NCBI RefSeq assembly: GCF_002799245.1
Contig: NZ_NEQV01000008.1
Coordinates: 102,533 to 166,532 of the forward strand
DNA length: 64,000 nt
Origin: Stenotrophomonas maltophilia
Lineage (GTDB): Bacteria; Pseudomonadota; Gammaproteobacteria; Xanthomonadales; Xanthomonadaceae
Direction: 5' to 3'
Below are positions 49,237 to 59,560 of this stretch, piece by piece. The stretch's first letter is position 1. Each line of letters begins with the position of its first letter. The position numbers and the translations under genes are program-made. The notes beneath the pieces were generated by a model. The model was given only the letters and a program-made list of their open reading frames with translations. It had not been told where the DNA came from and did not search any database.

Positions 49237-51614
49237 CGTGCGGTGCGCAGCAGCGCTTCCTCGACCACCGCCTGGGTCAGCAGGGTCGGCAGCACGGTTG
49301 GTGGCGCGCCGGGGCCGTACACCACGTACAGCGGCACGCCCACGGCCTTGTGCTCTTCCAGGAACGTGGTGATCTGCGGGTCGACATTGGTGTAGTCACC
49401 ACGCATGTACACCGCGTTGGTGCGCTTGAGCAGTTCCTTGAACTCCGGCCGCGACAGCACGGCACGTTCATTGGCCTTGCAGCTCACGCACCAGTCGGCG
49501 GTCATGTTGACGAACACCACGCGGTTGTCGGCGCGCAGGCGGTCCAGCAACTGCGGTGAATACTCGACGACGTTCTCGCTGGCGGCCTGTGCGGCCCGCG
49601 CGGGCGGTGCCAGCTGGGTCACGCCCCAGGCAGGAACCAGCGCACCGATTGCCAGCAGCACGCCGAGCAGGGTCACCGCGCGCGAGCCGGTCCAGCGGTT
49701 GCGCTCGAACAGCCACAGGCCGAAGGCGAGCAGCAGCAGGCCACCCAGCACCAGCGCCATGCCGTCCACGCCGCGCTGCTTGCCCAGCACCCACAGCAGC
49801 CACAGCGCGGTGGCATACATCGGGAAGGCCAGCACATGCTTGAGCGTTTCCATCCACGGGCCGGGCTTGGGCAGGCGGCGTGCCAGCGCCGGCACGAAGC
49901 CGATCAGCAGGAACGGCAGTGCCAGCCCCAGGCCGAGGAACAGGAACACGGTCATCGCCTTCAGCGGCGGGGCAATGAACGCGTAGGCGATCGCGCCGCC
50001 CATGAACGGGCCGACACAGGCACTGCCGACCAGGCAGGCCAGCGCACCGGTGAAGAAATCACCGGCCGGGCCGCTGCGGCTGGCCAGCGACTGGCCGAGG
50101 TTGCCGATGCCACCGCCGAGGGTGAACACGCCGGACAGGCTCAGGCCCACCGCAAACATGATGTACGCCAGCGCCGCCACCACGCCCGGGTGCTGCAGCT
50201 GGAAGCCGATGCCGACGGCGTTGCCGATCGCACGCAGGCCCACCATCAGCGCGCCGATCACCGCGAACGCCACCAGCACGCCCAGCGTGTACCAGAGTGC
50301 GTGGCTGCGCGCCCGCTCAGGGCTTTCGCCACTCTGGGCCAGGCTCAGCACCTTCAGCGACAGGATCGGCAGCACGCAGGGCATCAGGTTCAGCACCAGG
50401 CCACCGGCCAACGCCAGCAGAAGCACCCAGACGAACGAACGGTCCGGGTTCGGAGTGCTCGCCGGCGGGCGCGTGCGCAGCGCGTTGTCACCCCGCGCGT
50501 CGGCGGCGAACTCATTGCCTGCACCTTCACTTCCGGCCGTGGCCGGGGCGGCAGCGCCGTTGTTGGGCACGGTCGGCAGCAGGCGCAGCGGTGCGCCGTC
50601 GGCGGAGGCACGCGGCGCGGCGGCAGCGCGCAGCGGGTTGATCACTTCGTCGCGCACTGGCGCCTGGCTGGCGCTGGCGCTGATCCTGCCGGCTGGAATC
50701 GACAGCTTCACCCGGCGGGTCATCGGCGGGTAGCAGATGCCATCGGTCTGGCAGCCCTGGAAGGTCACCACCAGCGTGCTGTCGACCGCATCAGTGACGG
50801 TGCGGCGCAGCGGCAGCGGCACTTCCACCTGGTTGAAGTACACCGAGACATCGCCGAAGTGCTCGTCGCGATGCGACTGCGCGGCCGGCCAGCGCGGCTT
50901 GTCGGCCAGCACGCCGGCGCTGCCTTCCAGCTTCAGCGAGGTGCGGTCGCGATACAGGTAATAGCCGGGTGCCGGGCTGAAGCGCAGCAGCAGGGTGTTG
51001 CCGTCGCTGGCGATGGCATCGAAGCCGAACGCCTGTTCCGACGGCAGCGGCAGTGCCTGGCTGTTGTTGGCCGCGCCCGGCAGGCGCAGGCCACCGCTGT
51101 TGCCGGCACCGGCCAGCGGGTTGTTGAACGGGCTCGCCGCACCGGTACGCGCGGCAGGCGCCGCGGACGCCGCACCGGCGCCCGGCAGGGTGACCTGCAC
51201 CACGCGCTTCTGCGGCGGATAGCAGACACCGGCATCGGCGCAGCCCTGGTAACGCACTTCCACGCTGATGGTGCCGGCGGCCTCGGTCGGCGTGCCGGGC
51301 AGGGTGGCCTGCAGGCGCTCGCGATAGGTCTCGACCTCGCCGAAGAAATCGTCGTGGTGCTTGTCGCCCTTGGGCATCTGCAGCGTGCCGGCGTTGAAGG
51401 CCGGGTCGGCCTTGACGCTGGTGCGGTGGCGATAGAGGTAATAGCCCGGCGCGATCTTGAACTGCAGTTGCACCTGGCCCCGTTCGGGGGCACTGGCGGT
51501 CAGCGCGAACGCCTGGTCCACCGGCAACAGGTCCTTCTCATCCAGCGCGAAGGCCGGCAGCGAGAGCCACAACAGGGCGCACAAGGCGGCGCCGCGCGCA
51601 AACAGAGTCTTCAA
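49233..51614 (-). CDS. dsbD: Thiol:disulfide interchange protein DsbD with a duplicated N-terminal domain
   Basis: Moves electrons from cytoplasmic thioredoxin to periplasmic partners. The 793 residues exceed the ~565 of E. coli DsbD because the periplasmic alpha domain occurs twice: residues ~25-145 with Cys125/Cys131 (QGCADAGVCYPP) and ~190-305 with Cys288/Cys294 (QGCQTDGICYPP). Then come eight membrane segments with Cys413 and Cys533 (MPCVLPILSL, GSACVGPFM) and the C-terminal thioredoxin domain with Cys709/Cys712 (WCVSC). The start is TTG at 51614 overlapping the cutA stop, with a strong GGGAGGA site 6 bases before it. The order is cutA-dsbD-tlpA. Confidence 0.93.
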   Translation of the reverse strand: MKTLFARGAALCALLWLSLPAFALDEKDLLPVDQAFALTASAPERGQVQLQFKIAPGYYLYRHRTSVKADPAFNAGTLQMPKGDKHHDDFFGEVETYRERLQATLPGTPTEAAGTISVEVRYQGCADAGVCYPPQKRVVQVTLPGAGAASAAPAARTGAASPFNNPLAGAGNSGGLRLPGAANNSQALPLPSEQAFGFDAIASDGNTLLLRFSPAPGYYLYRDRTSLKLEGSAGVLADKPRWPAAQSHRDEHFGDVSVYFNQVEVPLPLRRTVTDAVDSTLVVTFQGCQTDGICYPPMTRRVKLSIPAGRISASASQAPVRDEVINPLRAAAAPRASADGAPLRLLPTVPNNGAAAPATAGSEGAGNEFAADARGDNALRTRPPASTPNPDRSFVWVLLLALAGGLVLNLMPCVLPILSLKVLSLAQSGESPERARSHALWYTLGVLVAFAVIGALMVGLRAIGNAVGIGFQLQHPGVVAALAYIMFAVGLSLSGVFTLGGGIGNLGQSLASRSGPAGDFFTGALACLVGSACVGPFMGGAIAYAFIAPPLKAMTVFLFLGLGLALPFLLIGFVPALARRLPKPGPWMETLKHVLAFPMYATALWLLWVLGKQRGVDGMALVLGGLLLLAFGLWLFERNRWTGSRAVTLLGVLLAIGALVPAWGVTQLAPPARAAQAASENVVEYSPQLLDRLRADNRVVFVNMTADWCVSCKANERAVLSRPEFKELLKRTNAVYMRGDYTNVDPQITTFLEEHKAVGVPLYVVYGPGAPPTVLPTLLTQAVVEEALLRTAR

Positions 51615-51949
51615 TCAGTGTCCTCCCGGGTCTGTGCCCGGATCCAGTCCAGATACGCCGGCAGGCCGGCCCGGGTTTCGACCGCGATGCACTCCGGGAG
51701 TTCATACGGATGCAGTTCGACGATCCGGGCAATTGCGTCATCGACGCGGCTCGCGGTGGTTTTCACCAGCAGCTGCAGCTCGGCGTCGGTGGTCACCTCG
51801 CCCTGCCAGCGGTAGGTCGACTGCGCGCCATCGAGGCGGGTCACGCACGCTGCCAGGCGCTCGCCGACCAACGCGTGCGCGATGCGCTCGGCACTGGCCC
51901 GGTCCGGGCAGGTGGTCAACAGCAGCAGGACGGGATCGACGGTCGACAT
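51611..51949 (-). CDS. cutA: Divalent-cation tolerance protein CutA
   Basis: A 112-residue trimeric PII-like protein. Pattern: VLLLLTTCPDRASAERIAHA, LAACVTRLDGAQSTYRWQGE and ELHPYELPECIAVE. It is linked to copper tolerance in E. coli, though the mechanism is unclear. The start MSTVDPVLLLL at 51949 is chosen; upstream in-frame sequence is not CutA-like. It overlaps dsbD, as in enterobacteria where cutA and dsbD are adjacent. Confidence 0.94.
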   Translation of the reverse strand: MSTVDPVLLLLTTCPDRASAERIAHALVGERLAACVTRLDGAQSTYRWQGEVTTDAELQLLVKTTASRVDDAIARIVELHPYELPECIAVETRAGLPAYLDWIRAQTREDTD

Positions 51950-52017
51950 GACCGTCGAGTATAGGGCCGCCGCCGGGTCAGGGCCCGGCGGCGGCAATGG
52001 ACCGCTGCGTTGCGCGG

Positions 52018-53808
52018 TCAGTTGGCCAGCTGGCAGGTGGCCGGCTTGGCCGAGGTGAACAGGGCCGGGGTTGCCCACTCGGGGTGGTCGATGAACGGGT
52101 TGCGGTTGCCCTGGAAGCTGTAGACCACGTCATTGCGCGCACGCTCGGCATCATCCGGCGGATCGGACAGGTGCCAGTCGATCAGGGTCGACAGCAGGCC
52201 CATGTAGGCCGGCGAGCTGCTGGTCTTGACGATCTTGCTGCGGTCGTCGGTCAGCTCCAGGTCCGGCTCGGACTGGCCGGTGGCCGCATCCTTGCCGCCT
52301 TCGTAGCGGATCGCCATGTACATCACCGCACGCGCCATGTCGCCCTTGCGCTTGCCCCACACCTCGAACGTGCCGGTGTTGCCGTCCGGCGTGCGCACCC
52401 AGTTGGAGTTGCCCGGATAGCCGCCGCTGCCGCCACCCTGGCCGTTGTTGGCCTCGGTGGCGCGCTCGCCACAGTTGGCGTCGCACTTGCCGAACGGCTT
52501 GTTGCCGCGGTCGGCGTTCCACTGCGCGTCGGTCAGGTACAGCATGTGGGTGTCGGTGTACGGCGCGTATGGCAGGCCCTTGTCACCGGTGGTGGTGGCA
52601 AAGCCCAGCGAGTTCGGCCAGGTGTGCTCGCGGTTGTACTTCAGGCCACTGCCGCTGCCGGCGCGATCGGTCACCTTGGCGTAGCTGCGGTTGCGATACG
52701 CGTCGAGGATCCTGCCGGAATTGTTCGGGTCCTCGTCGGCGATTTCCAGGATGGTCCAGGTGCTGGTGCCCGAGCCACTGTAGGGGTAGGCGGTATGGCC
52801 CTTGATGGTGGCGTGCAGCGAGCAGCGCAGCTGGCTGGGGCTGCTGGTGTTGACCCTGGAGTAGTAGCCGGCCGGCACGCCCGGGTTGCCCGGGTCCGGA
52901 TTGCCGCCGGTGCTGGCCACGGTGAAGGCGATACGGCTGTCGGCGGCCGGATGCGCGCCCTGCAGGTCGGTGATGCGCGCGGCGCGGATGTCGAAGCGGC
53001 AGGCTTCGCCGGCCACCAGCGCGGTGTTGGTGGACAGCTTCACGCTGCGGCCGCTGGCCGGGAAAGTCAGCGGCACGCTGCCGGAGGTGCCGCAGCTCAG
53101 GGCGAAGGCGCCACTGGCCAGGTTCACCGTCTCGCTGAACACCACTTCCAGGTCGGCGGCGGCCGGGAAGGTGCTGCTGCCCTGCGCCGGGGTGGTGGTG
53201 GATACCGACGGCGGCGTGTTCGGGCCCGGGGTGCCGCCACCGCTGAAGGTCTGGCCGTTGTTGCAGCTGCCAAAGGTCTGCCTGGCCGATTCGGCCCAGG
53301 TGAAGTGGGCGTACTGGCTGCCGCTGCCGGTCAGCTGCAGTGAGGTGCCCGGCGCCGTGCTGTTGGTCTCGGCCACCGGGATGTTCTGGCTGGTCATGCC
53401 GGCGGCAGGGCCGCCGGCGGCGGTGATGGCGCCCTCGTAGCTGAGGAACTGGACCACCTTGCCGCTGGCATCGACCAGGGCGATGCCGTCGTTCGGGCCG
53501 TTCTGGATGCCGTTGGTTGGGTAGTTGACTACGGCGATGGTCGCGCTGCCGCAGCCGGCAGCGGTACCGGCCGGGACCGGATTGTTGGCGTAGACCACGG
53601 CCGCCGAGGCGTTGGCCCCGTTGTACAGGTACAGGCGGTAGCCGGACAGGTCCTCACCGGCGGTGGCCACGACCTCGATCGCTTCGCCGACGTCACCGGC
53701 GGCGGTGCTGTCGTCGTAGTGCAGTTCATTGATGAAGACCTCGGCCTGGGCCGGCGCAGCGGCCAGGGCCAGCAGGCAGGCGGCGGCAAGCGGGGACAGC
53801 AATCGCAT
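52018..53808 (-). CDS. Secreted endonuclease I with lamin-tail-like and Ig-like domains
   Basis: A 596-residue protein. Signal peptide ending APAQA (about residue 22), an N-terminal lamin-tail-like domain (EVFINELHYDDSTAAGDVGE), a low-complexity Gly/Pro/Thr linker, a Big_5-type Ig domain (TPPSVSTTTPAQGSSTFPAA), then the EndA-type nuclease at about 300-590 with YNREHTWPNS, HMLYLTDAQWNADRGN and NRNPFIDHPE. It should degrade DNA outside the cell or in the periplasm. EndA alone is ~230 residues, so the extra domains probably bind DNA or surfaces. It stands alone and has no T2SS genes beside it. Confidence 0.88.
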   Translation of the reverse strand: MRLLSPLAAACLLALAAAPAQAEVFINELHYDDSTAAGDVGEAIEVVATAGEDLSGYRLYLYNGANASAAVVYANNPVPAGTAAGCGSATIAVVNYPTNGIQNGPNDGIALVDASGKVVQFLSYEGAITAAGGPAAGMTSQNIPVAETNSTAPGTSLQLTGSGSQYAHFTWAESARQTFGSCNNGQTFSGGGTPGPNTPPSVSTTTPAQGSSTFPAAADLEVVFSETVNLASGAFALSCGTSGSVPLTFPASGRSVKLSTNTALVAGEACRFDIRAARITDLQGAHPAADSRIAFTVASTGGNPDPGNPGVPAGYYSRVNTSSPSQLRCSLHATIKGHTAYPYSGSGTSTWTILEIADEDPNNSGRILDAYRNRSYAKVTDRAGSGSGLKYNREHTWPNSLGFATTTGDKGLPYAPYTDTHMLYLTDAQWNADRGNKPFGKCDANCGERATEANNGQGGGSGGYPGNSNWVRTPDGNTGTFEVWGKRKGDMARAVMYMAIRYEGGKDAATGQSEPDLELTDDRSKIVKTSSSPAYMGLLSTLIDWHLSDPPDDAERARNDVVYSFQGNRNPFIDHPEWATPALFTSAKPATCQLAN

Positions 53809-54024
53809 CGACTACTCCTTGTGATTGGGAATGCGCGGCCGAGCCTAAGGCCGATCCAGTGACACTTTGTCGTAAATGAACGTCAGATATCTGACAGTGC
53901 GACGGGAGTCACCAAATGTCGAGGGTTTGGGACCCGGAGTTGTCGCGTTGCACCGGCACGCATGCCTTCACGCAGGGCGGGGATCCGCGTTGTCCCCGGC
54001 GGCAAAAATTTTTCCTCGACCGGC
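53809..54024. other. Intergenic region upstream of the groES promoter
   Basis: Between the divergent nuclease and groES genes. I see no open frame of note here and no further palindrome; the sigma-32 promoter and CIRCE follow on the groES side. The nuclease promoter must lie in this stretch, but no pair of boxes is convincing. Confidence 0.5.
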
Positions 54025-54052
54025 CTTGAAAGGTCCGGTGGCAGCTCCATCT
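54025..54052 (+). promoter_or_regulatory. Sigma-32-type promoter of groES-groEL
   Basis: CTTGAAA (54025-54031), 13 bases, then CTCCATCT (54045-54052). This matches the RpoH consensus CTTGAAA-N11-15-CCCCATNT with one change in the -10. It lies 115-142 bases before the groES ATG. Confidence 0.8.
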
Positions 54053-54093
54053 CTGTCCTGCTCCCGATTCATCGGGCTTTTTCGCGAGCAATG

Positions 54094-54120
54094 CTGGCAG
54101 TCACCTGGGGTGAGTGCTAA
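54094..54120 (+). promoter_or_regulatory. Degenerate CIRCE element (HrcA operator)
   Basis: The right half GAGTGCTAA (54112-54120) is the exact CIRCE half; the left half CTGGCAGTC (54094-54102) keeps six of nine bases; the spacer is exactly nine. HrcA repression of groESL is therefore probable but may be weak. It lies downstream of the sigma-32 promoter, where CIRCE usually acts. Confidence 0.75.
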
Positions 54121-54166
54121 CATCGCCAGACTTTTTCAGACCAATCAATAACTTAAGAGGTCTCTC

Positions 54167-54454
54167 ATGAGCATCAAGCCGCTGCACGACCGCGTTGTGG
54201 TCAAGCCGATCGAAGCCGACGAAATCTCCGCCGGTGGCATCGTCATTCCGGATTCGGCCAAGGAAAAGTCCACCAAGGGTGAAGTCGTGGCCGTCGGCCC
54301 GGGCAAGCCGCTGGACAACGGCAGCGTGCGCGCTCCGTCGCTGAAGGTCGGCGACAAGGTCATCTACGGCCAGTACGCCGGCAGCTCGTACAAGAGCGAA
54401 GGCGTCGAGTACAAGGTCCTGCGCGAAGACGACGTGCTCGCCGTCATCGGCTGA
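54167..54454 (+). CDS. groES: Co-chaperonin GroES
   Basis: The 95-residue Hsp10 ring that caps GroEL. It begins MSIKPLHDRVVVKPIEADEI, has the mobile loop (GGIVIPDSAKEKSTKGEVVA) and ends in VLREDDVLAVIG. A good GAGG site precedes the ATG. groEL follows after 81 bases. Confidence 0.98.
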   Translation: MSIKPLHDRVVVKPIEADEISAGGIVIPDSAKEKSTKGEVVAVGPGKPLDNGSVRAPSLKVGDKVIYGQYAGSSYKSEGVEYKVLREDDVLAVIG

Positions 54455-54535
54455 GCCCCGGCGCGACCTGTTTCAACCTGATCCCCAAATCCCAGCCGCC
54501 GGGCATCGTCCGGCGCTACCAATGAGGTAAATGCA

Positions 54536-56185
<1,650 letters not shown>

Positions 56186-56201
56186 GTCCACGCCCCCGGC
56201 G

Positions 56202-56229
56202 GTAGTTGCCGACCTTGGTCGGCACGCCG
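56202..56229 (+). repeat. GTAG-headed REP (SMAG)
   Basis: GTAGTTGCCGACC with TGCCGACC / GGTCGGCA arms, between the groEL stop and its terminator. Confidence 0.85.
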
Positions 56230-56245
56230 TCCCGATGTAAAGAAG

Positions 56246-56270
56246 AACCCCGCCGCAAGGCGGGGTTTTT
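56246..56270 (+). terminator. groESL terminator
   Basis: AACCCCGCC / GGCGGGGTT stem with loop GCAA and a run of five T. Confidence 0.95.
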
Positions 56271-56402
56271 CGTTGCGCGCTTCCCGCGTCCGCCGGGAAG
56301 CCAGGCCCGACGCTATCGGCCTTGCCTGCTGGCCGGGTTCTGCATCAGGCTGGCAGCGTGGTGAACCCACGCTGCGGATTGATTCCGGTCACAAGGATGG
56401 TC

Positions 56403-57266
56403 ATGCCCCTGTTCCGACCTGCATTTGTATTCCCGTTGGTGCTGCCGTTGGCTGCCTGTGCGCAGAGCGAGACACCACGCAACATGTCGCCAACACAGAC
56501 CAACGAGCAGGGCTGCACGCGACAGCGCAGCATCGGGCCGCAGGATCCGTATGCCAACTCTGCGCCGCTCAAGCAGGCCTGTGTTGGCCCGTATCTGCTG
56601 GAACTGCCACAGAACTACTACAGCACCCAGATGGGCCCGCAGCATGACGGGAGCTTCCGCCTGGCGCTGGAGTATCCCTCGCTGCAACCGTTCAAGCCGG
56701 GCGAGCGGATGAATCTCAGTGCCGACGTGTCCGTGCGAACGGTGAGTGTCAGTTACGCGTACATCGACCGGATCGATGTGCGGCGGGCGTTGCGCAATCT
56801 CTACACACCGCTGGACTACGAGCGTGATGACCCATCAGCATCGCTGGAGGGGCGCATCAAGGGAGGCATCATCCACGGCCTCGAACCCTACTACGTCGAT
56901 ATGGGAAGGGTCCGGGCCTACTACCAGGCCAAGGGATATCGCGCAGACGCGCCCGTGATGAAGCCGGTGCCATGGCACGCCGATTGGTTTGTTTCGCGCG
57001 ATGCCTCCGGTGCGATCGACCAGATCATCAAGTGCACGCCCAGGGAGGTTGCCGAATCGGGCGTCGAGTACCGTGATGGAAAGATGGTCAAGAAGCATGT
57101 GCTCGGCTTTGCGGAGTGCACGCAGGATTTCATGATCGAGGACATGAGTACGCTTGTCGGTGTCAGGTACCCTCGCGAGGGGATGCAGCACTGGAAGCAG
57201 ATCGCGGAGCGTGCGCGCACTGTGTTCGTTGAGCATGTTCGGGACACGCGCAGGGCAAAGCCGTAG
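56403..57266 (+). CDS. Lipoprotein, probable immunity partner of the adjacent X-T4SS effector
   Basis: A 287-residue protein with a lipoprotein signal (FVFPLVLPLAAC, Cys19), so exposed to the periplasm. The mature part has several Cys and the end FAECTQDFMIEDMSTLVGVR followed by a helix (HWKQIAERARTVFVEHV), a pattern resembling Tli4-type immunity proteins. The ATG at 56403 has AAGGA before it. It lies 160 bases upstream of the XVIPCD effector on the same strand. Immunity proteins of this secretion system are typically lipoproteins next to the effector, so that role is likely but not proven. Confidence 0.7.
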   Translation: MPLFRPAFVFPLVLPLAACAQSETPRNMSPTQTNEQGCTRQRSIGPQDPYANSAPLKQACVGPYLLELPQNYYSTQMGPQHDGSFRLALEYPSLQPFKPGERMNLSADVSVRTVSVSYAYIDRIDVRRALRNLYTPLDYERDDPSASLEGRIKGGIIHGLEPYYVDMGRVRAYYQAKGYRADAPVMKPVPWHADWFVSRDASGAIDQIIKCTPREVAESGVEYRDGKMVKKHVLGFAECTQDFMIEDMSTLVGVRYPREGMQHWKQIAERARTVFVEHVRDTRRAKP

Positions 57267-57426
57267 CACGCCGCTGGAGCGATGTTGTTGATGCTTTTGA
57301 TTGCGTACATTCCTGGCGTAATCAGCCTTGCCTGCATTCAGCGGCATCTATCAGACTGGAGGCTCGACACTCGCATCAGCTCCAACGATGCGAACGCACA
57401 TTGTGTTGGTCATCCAGAAGGGATGT

Positions 57427-58800
57427 ATGTCAATGATCAGATCGGGACTTGATCAGCGGGATCTGGATATCCTTGCGTTCTACGCTAAGAGCCAGAATCG
57501 CGAGCTCTACTTCAATTACCTCGCACAAAGGGAGGGTAGTGATGGGTATGCCCTGCTCGCCCTGGGCGTGGTTCGAAACGACAACGTGCCAGGTGCGACG
57601 GCGAACAGCTTTGCTGATCGCCAGGCCCGTGCCAATCGCATCCGGATGGGAGAGAGTGACTGGCAGGCATTTGGTGTGGACCTTATGCGGGCGGACTTCG
57701 TGCTGCGCGAAAGGCACTTCCGCGGTAAAAGGCCCGATCTCGCCTTGAATCTACCCGTTGAAGATGTCCAGGCTTCCCACGATCCCACTTTCAGCAGCCG
57801 GGGCATCGATCCTTCCGGCTGGACGCCGTATAAACTCATCGTGGCTGCGCGTGCATATGGCGGTGAGCCAGAAGCCGAAGCCGTCTGGAAGATGCTGCTG
57901 GACAATCGCAACCTGGGCCTCAACCGGGGTGCGGAAACCACGGCGCTGGTGGCCAGGTACCGCGAGCATATCGACAACCCGCAAGGCTATCTGGCCGATC
58001 TGGCGGCCGCGCGCCTGCCGCATGGCGTCGAGCCGGTGAACAACCTGGACCCCGACCGGGTGCTGTTGCACGGGCAGATGCATGTGCACGATGGCAGCAG
58101 CTGGCAGCAGGAAGTAAAGATGCCGGTGAAGGCGCCGCTGGGGCCGATCCCGGCTGCCGTGCCCGTGGGCTTGGTTCCGGCGGGAGCCCGGCCGGTCACC
58201 GATCCGCAACGGCTGCGCGATCTGGAAGATGCACGCGCCACCCGCCAGCTGCGCGAGGAGCTGCGGCAGCAGTTCCATCCCGAAGACCCCTGCCGGCACC
58301 GGCCGATCATGAAGAGCCCGGAGGTGCTGAGCGATGCAGCGCCGTTGCCGATGGATGCCGGGCGCCAGATGGCCGGGCAGTTCGACCCCACCTCAGCGCA
58401 GCACCCACGCAATGGCCTGTACCGCCAGTGTGCTGCCGGTGTGCAGGGCCTGGACGCCCAGGTGGCCAAGCCGTGGGACCGGCACAGCGAATGCATGGCC
58501 GCCAGCCTGACCGCGCTGGCGGCGGGCAAGGGGCTGGAGCGGGTCGATCATGTGTTGTTGAGCGGGCCGGCCCCCGGCCTGCAGCCGGGCCAGAATGTGT
58601 TCGTGGTGCAGGGTGAGCCCTCCAACCCTGCCCACCTGCGTGCGCATATGCCCACTGCGCAGGCGGTCGCCACGCCGCCGGAACAGTCGTTCCGGCAGCT
58701 GGCCGTGAGTGATCAGCAACAGGCGCAGGAACAGGCCCTGCAGCGCAGCCAGGAACAGCAGCCACAACAGGCGCACAGCGCCGTGGCCCTGCACGCCTGA
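57427..58800 (+). CDS. Putative X-T4SS effector with C-terminal XVIPCD domain
   Basis: A 457-residue protein without a signal peptide. Residues ~320-435 match the XVIPCD secretion signal of Xanthomonadaceae type IV secretion: QHPRNGLYRQ, ERVDHVLLSGPAPG and NVFVVQGEPSNPAHLRAH, followed by a Gln-rich tail. Such proteins are injected into rival bacteria. The N-terminal ~190 residues (LDQRDLDILAFYAKSQNREL, YALLALGVVRND) form an unassigned domain seen, from memory, in other XVIPCD proteins; I see no lipase or nuclease motif. The ATG at 57427 has AAGGGA before it. The 5' end is less GC-rich than its neighbours, a sign of transfer. No VirB/D4 genes are in the window. Confidence 0.82.
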   Translation: MSMIRSGLDQRDLDILAFYAKSQNRELYFNYLAQREGSDGYALLALGVVRNDNVPGATANSFADRQARANRIRMGESDWQAFGVDLMRADFVLRERHFRGKRPDLALNLPVEDVQASHDPTFSSRGIDPSGWTPYKLIVAARAYGGEPEAEAVWKMLLDNRNLGLNRGAETTALVARYREHIDNPQGYLADLAAARLPHGVEPVNNLDPDRVLLHGQMHVHDGSSWQQEVKMPVKAPLGPIPAAVPVGLVPAGARPVTDPQRLRDLEDARATRQLREELRQQFHPEDPCRHRPIMKSPEVLSDAAPLPMDAGRQMAGQFDPTSAQHPRNGLYRQCAAGVQGLDAQVAKPWDRHSECMAASLTALAAGKGLERVDHVLLSGPAPGLQPGQNVFVVQGEPSNPAHLRAHMPTAQAVATPPEQSFRQLAVSDQQQAQEQALQRSQEQQPQQAHSAVALHA

Positions 58801-58875
58801 GCAGGGTGGCCAGCATGGCGCGGGCCGGCCCCGCATGGTTGCCGCCGCGCCAGCGCATCGCTACGCTCGGTGACC

Positions 58876-59487
58876 ATGCCTACCTCGTTCATCGTCGTTG
58901 ACGACTTCCTTTCTCCCGCCGATGCGCAGGGGTTGCGCCAGGCGGCGCTGGGCCTGACCTATCCCGTGCAGGAGGGCGCGTTCCCCGGCCGCAATTCGCA
59001 GCAGCGGCTGGATCTGGATGGACTGTCCGGCGCGGTCTCGCGGCTGGTCAACGAACCGCTGCGGCCGGTCAACCCGCTGCAGTCGCATGGCAAGTTCCGC
59101 CTGACCCTGGCCGGCGATACCGGCCGCGCCAAGGTACATGCCGACCACTCGCACTGGTCGGGCATCCTCTACCTGAGTGCACCGGAACACTGCGAGGGCG
59201 GCACCGAGTTCTTCCGCCATCGCCGTACCGGCACCGAGCGCATGGCGCTGGATGCGGCGGAGCTGGCCGCCCTGGGCTATGCCAACGGCGGCGACATGCA
59301 CCGCGACATCATCGAGCGCGACAGCAACGACGACAGCCAGTGGGAAATGACCATGCGCATCCCGATGCGCTTCAACCGGCTGGTGCTGCTGCGGCCCTGG
59401 TTCTGGCATACCGCCGGGCCGGCGTTCGGTGACCGCCCGGACAATGGCAGGCTGGTGTACCTGATGTTCTTCGAGCAGGCGCGCTGA
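58876..59487 (+). CDS. 2-oxoglutarate/Fe(II) oxygenase-like protein (DUF6445 type)
   Basis: A 203-residue double-stranded-beta-helix protein with a possible metal triad His88-x-Asp90 (VHADHSHW) and His178 (RPWFWHTAG). The C-terminal Arg (DNGR) could bind 2-oxoglutarate. It resembles the DUF6445 group, whose members occur with tryptophan-halogenase and TonB clusters. The ATG at 58876 is preferred to a GTG two codons earlier. No such partners are here, so the substrate is unknown. Confidence 0.7.
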   Translation: MPTSFIVVDDFLSPADAQGLRQAALGLTYPVQEGAFPGRNSQQRLDLDGLSGAVSRLVNEPLRPVNPLQSHGKFRLTLAGDTGRAKVHADHSHWSGILYLSAPEHCEGGTEFFRHRRTGTERMALDAAELAALGYANGGDMHRDIIERDSNDDSQWEMTMRIPMRFNRLVLLRPWFWHTAGPAFGDRPDNGRLVYLMFFEQAR

Positions 59488-59497
59488 GCGGGGCAGC

Positions 59498-59518
59498 CAT
59501 CCACGCCATGCGTGGATG
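59498..59518. repeat. REP-type hairpin
   Basis: CATCCACGC / GCGTGGATG arms, the same stem as the elements at 17149 and 23998, but without the GTAG head. It lies between convergent genes. Confidence 0.7.
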
Positions 59519-59560
59519 CTTGCATCCGGCCGTGCTCACCACGCAGGCGTCATCGCACCC

